Shown here: positions 1-5,226 of the stretch, in pieces | How positions within the stretch are numbered: the stretch's first letter is position 1 | Layout: each line of letters begins with the position of its first letter | Assembly (NCBI GenBank): GCA_022402405.1 | Contig: JAKRSG010000350.1 | Coordinates: 1 to 5,575, forward strand | DNA from: Bacteroidia bacterium | Lineage (GTDB): Bacteria; Bacteroidota; Bacteroidia; UKL13-3 | Direction of reading: 5' to 3' | Length of the DNA: 5,575 nucleotides | Position numbers and translations under genes: made by a program | Notes under the pieces: generated by a model | Databases searched by the model: none | The model's input: only the letters and a program-made list of their open reading frames with translations | Told to the model about the DNA's origin: nothing

Positions 1-1
1 A

Positions 2-61
2 TTAAACGCTGAGTCATATTTACGCGAAAAGTATACAAATAGAGGAATATTAAACATATGA
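2..61 (+). CDS. 3' end of an unidentified upstream gene (partial)
   Basis: An open frame enters from the left edge and reads 19 codons before a TGA at 59-61. The visible tail (LNAESYLREKYTNRGILNI) is hydrophilic and protein-like, rich in E, K, R, Y and N. The other two plus frames hit stops within the first 12 bases. A small hairpin with a T run starts exactly at the stop codon, as expected for the end of a transcribed plus-strand gene, and this is the main support. The tail is too short to assign a family. The complementary strand is also open over the same bases, so a divergent gene is not strictly excluded. Confidence 0.5.
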   Translation, partial: LNAESYLREKYTNRGILNI

Positions 62-85
62 TTTTCAGGGTGAAAATATTTTTTT
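61..85 (+). terminator. Probable weak intrinsic terminator of the upstream gene
   Basis: A 7-bp perfect inverted repeat, ATTTTCA (61-67) and TGAAAAT (71-77), encloses a GGG loop. It is followed by an A and seven T residues (79-85). The polarity, with the T run on the right, fits plus-strand transcription ending just after the TGA at 59-61. The stem has only one G-C pair, so stability is modest. It would separate the rhodopsin gene from the upstream gene. Confidence 0.5.
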
Positions 86-156
86 GAGCCAAAAAGTGAG
101 ATTTATTAGGCATTTTATACGATTTATCCAAATTAATTTTTAAAAAAATAAAACAA

Positions 157-187
157 TTTGAAAACAGGTTTTGTTGAACTTTAATTG
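157..187 (+). promoter_or_regulatory. Candidate Bacteroidota-type promoter for the rhodopsin gene
   Basis: TTTG at 157-160 matches the -33 element of the Bacteroidota primary sigma factor. Nineteen bases later TTTAATTG (180-187) is an imperfect match to the -7 consensus TAnnTTTG, with mismatches at the second and fifth positions. Transcription would start about 15 bases before the ATG at 210. A short inverted repeat, AAAAC-AG-GTTTT (161-172), lies between the two elements. The whole region is AT-rich, so chance matches are likely and the call is tentative. Confidence 0.25.
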
Positions 188-209
188 ACAAAAATTAAAC
201 AAAACACAA

Positions 210-929
210 ATGGAACATTTAAAAATCGCTAGCGATAATTATGTGGCCTTCACATTTTTTATCGGAACAATGGCCATGATGGCCGCGTCTGTTTTCTTCT
301 TTTTTGAGTTAGGTAACACTCCTCAAAAATGGCGTACTTCAGTTTTAGTATCAGGTTTAATTACCTTTATTGCTGCCGTACATTATTACTACATGAGAGG
401 CTACAACCTCGCAACGGGCGATTCGCCAACATTCTTTAGATACGTAGATTGGATTCTTACTGTACCTTTGATGTGTGTTGAATTCTACTTAATTACCAAG
501 AAAGCTGGTGCAAAAATTGGATTATTATGGAAGCTAATTGCTGCTTCTTTAGTGATGTTGGTTACAGGTTATTTTGGAGAAACTATCGACAGAGATAACA
601 GTGTTCTTTGGGGTGTTATCTCAGGTGCCGCTTATTTCTACATCGTATACTTAATCTGGTTTGGTGAAGTAGCTAAGCTTTCTCAATCAGCTGGCGTACA
701 AGTAGCAAAAGCTACAAGAGTATTGGCTTGGTTCGTATTAGTTGGTTGGGCTATTTATCCATTAGGTTATATCCTTGGAACTCCAGGTGGATTGTTTGGA
801 ATCCAATTGGTAAGCGACCCTGCCGCAGCTACTCATGCTATGGACATCGTTTACAATATCGCTGATGCCATCAACAAAATTGGTTTTGGTTTAGTTATTT
901 ACACATTAAGTAGAAACGCTGAGGACTAA
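210..929 (+). CDS. Light-driven proton-pumping rhodopsin (proteorhodopsin type, DTE motif)
   Basis: This is a 239-residue seven-helix microbial rhodopsin of the inner membrane that would use light to pump protons outward and energise the cell. Helices lie roughly at 11-33, 44-63, 73-96, 103-122, 131-152, 170-189 and 206-232. The helix-C block FRYVDWILTVPL carries R77, D80 (proton acceptor), T84 and E91 (proton donor), the DTE pattern of outward proton pumps. H58 corresponds to the proteorhodopsin histidine that pairs with the acceptor. In helix G, D219 is the second counterion and K223 (in NIADAINK) binds retinal. M88 is at the spectral-tuning position, where Met or Leu gives green absorption and Gln gives blue. 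G135 aligns with F152 of green proteorhodopsin and with the antenna-window glycine of xanthorhodopsin. The ATG at 210 follows an A-rich leader without Shine-Dalgarno, and no signal peptide is seen. Length is typical. Chromophore-forming enzymes are encoded immediately downstream. Assignment to the proteorhodopsin rather than the xanthorhodopsin clade is by eye. Confidence 0.97.
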   Translation: MEHLKIASDNYVAFTFFIGTMAMMAASVFFFFELGNTPQKWRTSVLVSGLITFIAAVHYYYMRGYNLATGDSPTFFRYVDWILTVPLMCVEFYLITKKAGAKIGLLWKLIAASLVMLVTGYFGETIDRDNSVLWGVISGAAYFYIVYLIWFGEVAKLSQSAGVQVAKATRVLAWFVLVGWAIYPLGYILGTPGGLFGIQLVSDPAAATHAMDIVYNIADAINKIGFGLVIYTLSRNAED

Positions 930-942
930 TTTTTACAAATAT

Positions 943-978
943 AAATAGGGATATATTTTTACGAGTATATCCCTATTT
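943..978 (+). terminator. Hairpin between rhodopsin and cyclase-dioxygenase genes (terminator or attenuator)
   Basis: A perfect 13-bp inverted repeat pairs 943-955 (AAATAGGGATATA) with 966-978 (TATATCCCTATTT), leaving a 10-base loop. The right arm ends in TTTTATT, giving a moderately U-rich 3' side. The hairpin begins 13 bases after the rhodopsin stop and ends 13 bases before the ATG at 992, leaving no room for a separate promoter after it. It probably stabilises the 3' end of a rhodopsin-only transcript and lets only part of transcription continue into the next gene. The interrupted T tract suggests incomplete termination. Confidence 0.7.
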
Positions 979-991
979 TATTACCTAAAAC

Positions 992-3001
992 ATGGCAAAC
1001 AAGTTACTCCAAGTTGATTACCTATTCATTGGATTGGGTGCAGCCAATAGCTTGTTGATGTTAAACATGTTTAAAAAGAATCTATTTGCCCATAAACAAA
1101 TAGCCATCCTAGAACCCCAAAAGAAAAACGTAAACGACAGAACATTCTGCTTCTGGTCGGATAAACATGAACTCGAAAAACTAAATCTTCAACACTTAGT
1201 AAAGTATCAATGGAATGAAATTAGGGTTGGTAAAAACCTGGAAAACATTTCTCCTTTGAGCTATTTCCATATAAGAGGTATTGATCTTTACAATGAGGTT
1301 AAATCTATTTTACCCCAAATTAATCATACCTATTTTGAAACCTCCTTTGACGGAAAGGTAGAAATTATAGACAACTCGCTCCAACTCACTTTGGATAACA
1401 CAAGCATCATTGCCAAAAAAGTATTCGATAGCAGCCTCACAAAGTATCAAGCGCCAGAAGAAAACGAAAGTCATTTATACCAATCCTTCTATGGTTTGGA
1501 AGTTGAAATTATAGCGGGAGAAATAGATAATAAAGCCGTTACTATGATGGACTTTGATATCCCGCAAAACAACAGTTGCCAATTTTTGTATGTGCTTCCT
1601 TTCTCCAAAAATAATGCGTTGTTTGAGGTTACACGTTTTGGGTCTGAACCTATTAACCAAGCCGAAGCCGAGTTAATTTTAAAAGAGCAACTCCAAAAAA
1701 AAGGTTTATCCTACCGCGTAATAGAATCAGAAAAAGGCATTATTCCGATGTCGTCGGCCAGCCTTACCCATAAACAAATTCACCCTAATTGGATATTCAC
1801 TGGCGCCAAAGCCAATTTAATTAAACCAACTACAGGCTACGCCTTTCACGAAATGGCCATTCATGCAAACGAGTTAAGTCAAACTATTGCCCAAAATCAG
1901 CCTTTGGCCAAAAAACCCAAAGCTAAAAGATTTGCCTTTTACGATAGATTGCTTTTAAAAATATTAGAATTAAAACCAGAAAAAGGGAAGGTAATTTTTA
2001 CCCAATTATTTACTACCATAGAAACGAAAAGGGTATTATCTTTTTTAAACGAAAGAACCACTATGGTACAAGAATTAAAAATATTTTGTCGTTTACCCAT
2101 CTTGCTGTTCTTACAATTTGCCCTTAAAGATATTGCTTTCTTAGCCAAGAAAATAGCTCCCGTAAGCATCGCAAGCATCGCCACCTGCTTGGCTATCATC
2201 CTGCAAGCACTCCATTTCGAAGTGTTAAGTTGGGGTATCTTAGCACTTGGCTTTTTATTTATTGGTTTAACCCATGGTGCCCTCGATCATCTTACCAGCA
2301 AAAAACCAGTAAACAAGTATTTTCTATTGCCGTTTATAGTAAAGTATTTATCTAAAGCAGCGGGCATTGGTGTGCTTTGGTACATAATTCCAGATTTTGC
2401 CTTACTCCTATTTATCTTCTATTCGGCTTGGCATTTCGGACAAGCAGATTTTAAAGAATGGGGGTTGGTTGGGTCGACCCAAACATTTCTGTGGGGTTTT
2501 ACCATTTTAATGGTGATGCTAACAGGCCACTTCGCAGAAACCAAGATGATATTAAATCATATTAGCTTATTAAAAACAAATGAGGTTTTAGCAGAGCTAT
2601 CAACAAGCAGCCTATGGGTTATCAAAACCGCTTTTATAGGCATAGGTTCAGCCTATATCTATTTGTATAAATCAAGGCAAATGGCATTAACCTTAAGCTA
2701 TCTTTTGTTGGCTAGTTTTTTACCCTTGCTTATCACTTTTGGAATTTACTTTATATTTCAACACAGCTTGCATGGTTGGAAACACTTAAAGCAAGAACTT
2801 CCTATAAAACCAAAAACCCTATGGCTTCAATCACTACCCTTTAGCCTAGGTGGCGCTGTAATTATAGCAATATTTACGAGCTATTACCAAGAAACTTACC
2901 TTGGCATCTTTTTCATCATACTATCTTGCCTCAGCATCCCGCACATTATAAGTATGCACCGGTTTTATGGGGAAATAATCCTTTTGAAAAAAGACAATTA
3001 A
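992..3001 (+). CDS. Fused lycopene cyclase (CrtY) / beta-carotene 15,15'-dioxygenase (Brp/Blh)
   Basis: One uninterrupted 669-residue frame carries two consecutive retinal-pathway enzymes. Residues 1 to about 378 are a CrtY-type lycopene beta-cyclase: nucleotide-binding GLGAAN at 14-19 (CrtY proteins also have N as the last position), LEP at 40-42 ending the second strand, NDRTFCFW at 48-55, ALFEVTRFG at 209-217 whose E212 aligns with the proposed catalytic glutamate, GIIPM at 249-253, and a KPTTGYAF block at 278-285. Residues from about 388 to the end are a polytopic Brp/Blh dioxygenase: GLTHGALDH at 425-433, SAWHFGQADF at 478-487, QHSLHGWKHL at 590-599 and IPH at 649-651. H428, H481 and H591 keep the spacing of the metal-binding histidines of characterised Blh (53 and 110 residues; 57 and 110 in Blh), with H594 or H598 as the fourth ligand. 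Only about ten residues separate the domains. Expected role: lycopene to beta-carotene to two retinals, at the inner membrane, for the adjacent rhodopsin. The start is ATG with an A-rich leader. The domain calls are firm; activity and channelling are inferred. Confidence 0.96.
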   Translation: MANKLLQVDYLFIGLGAANSLLMLNMFKKNLFAHKQIAILEPQKKNVNDRTFCFWSDKHELEKLNLQHLVKYQWNEIRVGKNLENISPLSYFHIRGIDLYNEVKSILPQINHTYFETSFDGKVEIIDNSLQLTLDNTSIIAKKVFDSSLTKYQAPEENESHLYQSFYGLEVEIIAGEIDNKAVTMMDFDIPQNNSCQFLYVLPFSKNNALFEVTRFGSEPINQAEAELILKEQLQKKGLSYRVIESEKGIIPMSSASLTHKQIHPNWIFTGAKANLIKPTTGYAFHEMAIHANELSQTIAQNQPLAKKPKAKRFAFYDRLLLKILELKPEKGKVIFTQLFTTIETKRVLSFLNERTTMVQELKIFCRLPILLFLQFALKDIAFLAKKIAPVSIASIATCLAIILQALHFEVLSWGILALGFLFIGLTHGALDHLTSKKPVNKYFLLPFIVKYLSKAAGIGVLWYIIPDFALLLFIFYSAWHFGQADFKEWGLVGSTQTFLWGFTILMVMLTGHFAETKMILNHISLLKTNEVLAELSTSSLWVIKTAFIGIGSAYIYLYKSRQMALTLSYLLLASFLPLLITFGIYFIFQHSLHGWKHLKQELPIKPKTLWLQSLPFSLGGAVIIAIFTSYYQETYLGIFFIILSCLSIPHIISMHRFYGEIILLKKDN

Positions 3002-3642
3002 AGTTCTAAATACCAATCCGCTCCATTCTTAGTTTTGTAAGCCACTAATCCTTTCCTTTTTGAAATAATAAATTGAGTAATAGTTAATGGTTTCACCTCT
3101 TCGCTATAGGGTAAATTCATTATATATAAATCTGAATATGATTTTCCATTAATTACAGAATCTCCATAAAATAAATACCCTTTATCAATATTGGAGGAAT
3201 AAGGGTAAAAAAATGCACTTTTTATATTATTTGGATTATCAATATCAACCATAATTCTAGACGAAAAACTATTTATATTCCCTCCCAACTTTACCTCTGT
3301 GTTTAGAACATAAGAATTATTATTTCGAAAAATATCAAAGTAAAAATAGTATCCAGCAATGCCTGAAAAATATTCTAAGTGAATCTTTTCAGTTACCTCT
3401 TGAGCTGAACAAGTATTTCCAGTTTTATCCTTTCTTTCGGTTTCTCCAAAATAAATAATAAAAATATCTGAAAGTCCATTGGATGATTTCACATAAATAA
3501 TTGAGGTATCGTTTGGCGCCTCTGAAAGCCAAACTTTTTGTTCGCTAGTGCGTGTAGAAATAATATCGTCCTCTTCTGGACAACCGCAAGAAACAAAAAA
3601 GAAAGGTACCAAAATACATAAGTAAATTATTTTCGAACCCAT
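2998..3642 (-). CDS. Small lipoprotein of unknown function (distal of a tandem pair)
   Basis: This 214-residue protein has a lipoprotein signal: K4, a hydrophobic stretch to V17, then a V-S-C lipobox with C19 as the lipidated residue. The mature N-terminus continues G-C-P-E-E-D-D, an acidic cluster close behind the cysteine resembling the export signals that send Bacteroidota lipoproteins to the cell surface. The rest is rich in Y, F, N and S with alternating hydrophobic residues, suggesting a beta-rich fold. I recognise no family. The ATG at 3642 lies inside the preceding lipoprotein gene (16-bp overlap), so the two are almost certainly co-transcribed and translationally coupled. The C-terminus (GLVAYKTKNGADW, 198-210) resembles the end of its neighbour. 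Its TAA stop at 3000-2998 overlaps the stop of the convergent cyclase-dioxygenase gene. Confidence 0.85.
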   Translation of the reverse strand: MGSKIIYLCILVPFFFVSCGCPEEDDIISTRTSEQKVWLSEAPNDTSIIYVKSSNGLSDIFIIYFGETERKDKTGNTCSAQEVTEKIHLEYFSGIAGYYFYFDIFRNNNSYVLNTEVKLGGNINSFSSRIMVDIDNPNNIKSAFFYPYSSNIDKGYLFYGDSVINGKSYSDLYIMNLPYSEEVKPLTITQFIISKRKGLVAYKTKNGADWYLEL

Positions 3643-4295
3643 ATTTCATTCGTTGAAAATTTAAACCCTAAAATACCATAATCACGTTGAAAGTAAACAT
3701 AATCTAAGCCCATATTTAATTCTGTTGGCACTGCATAAACATTGGAATACATAGAATCAACTAATTGCAAACTAGGAATTAAGTAGCTGCTAGAATCTGG
3801 TATTTTGAAAAATGCCTCGCTATATCCAATTCGTACTTTAATCCGATCGGATATTCTTTTTATCTTGGCCAAGGAAAGATCGAGGGTATCTGTAAATCGT
3901 CTTTCATCAATATTTTTTAGCTGCTCGATATTAATCATAAAAGGAACATCAATACTCCCAATTTGTGATGATTTATAGGTAGAATTTACATAAACATAAT
4001 CCTTTCTTACGCAAGGACCGGTTACTTTTTGATTTAAAAACAAATTATAACGTTTATTAAAAGGGCCAAAATTCTTAACATCAAATCTAAATTCACCACC
4101 ATTAGAATTTTTAAACAACAATGAACTCATGTTTTTAGGAAGCATCCAATGATTAGTGACTGAATCTAAATCAATAGAACCAACAGAATATTCATTCGAA
4201 AAAAAATCCGTACCGCATCCTGTAGAGGAAGAGGAATCTCCACATGAAATAAATATTCCAAGTAGTCCTATAAATATGGATGTAAAATTTCTCAT
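3627..4295 (-). CDS. Small lipoprotein of unknown function (proximal of a tandem pair)
   Basis: This is a 222-residue protein from the ATG at 4295. A TTG two codons upstream at 4301 is in frame, but the ATG gives the better signal peptide: MRN, then a hydrophobic core, then an F-I-S-C lipobox with the lipidated cysteine at residue 18. After the cysteine come G-D and a serine-rich stretch, then a soluble domain of about 190 residues that I do not recognise; its Y/F/N/S-rich make-up suggests beta structure. The C-terminal GILGFKFSTNEIW is similar in pattern to the end of the downstream lipoprotein, hinting at distant paralogy. The gene starts 18 bases after the murI stop (12 if TTG is used) and overlaps the next gene by 16 bp, so it probably belongs to the murI transcript. 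No link to cell-wall synthesis is visible beyond position. Confidence 0.85.
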   Translation of the reverse strand: MRNFTSIFIGLLGIFISCGDSSSSTGCGTDFFSNEYSVGSIDLDSVTNHWMLPKNMSSLLFKNSNGGEFRFDVKNFGPFNKRYNLFLNQKVTGPCVRKDYVYVNSTYKSSQIGSIDVPFMINIEQLKNIDERRFTDTLDLSLAKIKRISDRIKVRIGYSEAFFKIPDSSSYLIPSLQLVDSMYSNVYAVPTELNMGLDYVYFQRDYGILGFKFSTNEIWVRK

Positions 4296-4313
4296 TAGCA
4301 AAAATCCAAAAAC

Positions 4314-5153
4314 CTACTCCTCCCAAATATTAAACTGTTTCAACTTCACTTTTTCGTCGAAGAAAATCTTGCTAGTTTCTTCGAAGCTTTGGGTATAATC
4401 GCTCACAAAGAATTGAGACTTTTTACTCAAACTAAATCTACTGCTCTTGGTTTCGTTTAATAGCTGATGTTTTTCTAAGACCTGCTTTACATGTAATGCT
4501 ACAATCTCGCTGCTATCAATAACCTCTACCGATTTACCGTAAAACTTTTGAATCTCCCCTTTAATTAGTGGATAGTGCGTACAGCCCAAAATTAAAGCAT
4601 CTATTTTACTCAATTTTGATTTAGATAGATAGCTGTTTATAATGGTTTGCGAGATTTTATTATTGTAAAATCCTTCTTCAATCATGGGTGCCAACAAGGG
4701 TGTTGCCAATTGTACTACATCAGAAACGGGGTCTAATGACTCTATGCGCTTAGCATATACATTGGAACTAATCGTTCGCTTGGTAGCAATAACTCCTACT
4801 TTTTGTCGGTAATGATTTTTAACCACGTATTCAACCGCTGGATCTACCACATTTACCACCAAATCTCTCATGCCGGTGCTTTTAACCACAGCCTTGTAAC
4901 CAGCAGCAGAGGCAGTATTACAGGCAATCACTATCATTTTACAGTTCTTAAACTTTAAGAACTCTGCAATCTTAACCGAATAATACTTAATAGCCTCTGC
5001 ACTTTTCTCGCCATAGGGCATGTGGGCGGTATCACCAAAATAGATGATTTGTTCATTAGGCAATAACTTTGTAATGGCGCGCGCAACGGTAAGTCCACCA
5101 ATACCAGAATCAAAAATTCCGATGGGTTGATTTGCTTTAAAAGTATGGTTCAT
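4314..5153 (-). CDS. murI: Glutamate racemase
   Basis: This cytoplasmic, cofactor-independent racemase converts L-glutamate to D-glutamate for peptidoglycan stem peptides. At 279 residues it has normal length. Family signatures are present in order: IGIFDSGIGGLTV at 11-23 with D15 and S16 contacting substrate, PYGEK at 46-50, IACNTAS at 76-82 with C78 as one catalytic base, and LGCTHYPL at 189-196 with C191 as the second catalytic base and H193 alongside. Both cysteines and their Asn/Thr and Thr/His partners are intact, so the enzyme should be active. The ATG at 5153 lies just after a strong terminator for the upstream ompH gene, so expression depends on read-through or on a promoter I could not identify. 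Two lipoprotein genes follow closely on the same strand. The ompH-then-murI order is common in Bacteroidota. Confidence 0.98.
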   Translation of the reverse strand: MNHTFKANQPIGIFDSGIGGLTVARAITKLLPNEQIIYFGDTAHMPYGEKSAEAIKYYSVKIAEFLKFKNCKMIVIACNTASAAGYKAVVKSTGMRDLVVNVVDPAVEYVVKNHYRQKVGVIATKRTISSNVYAKRIESLDPVSDVVQLATPLLAPMIEEGFYNNKISQTIINSYLSKSKLSKIDALILGCTHYPLIKGEIQKFYGKSVEVIDSSEIVALHVKQVLEKHQLLNETKSSRFSLSKKSQFFVSDYTQSFEETSKIFFDEKVKLKQFNIWEE

Positions 5154-5166
5154 GATAGGGCAAGAT

Positions 5167-5207
5167 AAAAAAAGAAAAGCCGATACCCAAATGGGAATCG
5201 GCTTTTC
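5167..5207 (-). terminator. Strong intrinsic terminator after ompH, directly ahead of murI
   Basis: On the minus strand an 11-bp perfect stem pairs GAAAAGCCGAT (5207-5197) with ATCGGCTTTTC (5184-5174). After one mismatch a further CCC/GGG pairing closes a 4-base loop. The right arm runs into seven T residues (5173-5167). This is a textbook factor-independent terminator for minus-strand transcription, 20 bases after the ompH stop. Its T run ends only 13 bases before the murI ATG. In the plus direction no comparable T run follows. Confidence 0.88.
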
Positions 5208-5226
5208 ATGAAAAAATTTTAATAGA

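Noticed and set aside
1..57. A minus-strand open frame from an ATG at 57, running 19 codons to the window edge (begins MFNIPLFVYF), as a divergent gene.
   Set aside because: The plus-strand frame over the same bases ends exactly at a hairpin with a T run, which fits a plus-strand gene end better. Nineteen open codons alone are weak evidence.
1475..2199. Two minus-strand open frames (1475-1660 and 1939-2199) inside the cyclase-dioxygenase gene.
   Set aside because: They are antisense to strongly conserved CrtY and Blh coding sequence, have no recognisable domains and look like shadows of the real frame.
4296..4301. TTG at 4301 as the start of the proximal lipoprotein.
   Set aside because: An ATG two codons downstream gives a normal lipoprotein signal peptide (MRN plus hydrophobic core), and TTG starts are less common.
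4156..4398. A plus-strand open frame of 80 codons across the lipoprotein-murI junction.
   Set aside because: It overlaps two well-supported minus-strand genes, including the conserved murI 3' end, and its composition is not protein-like.
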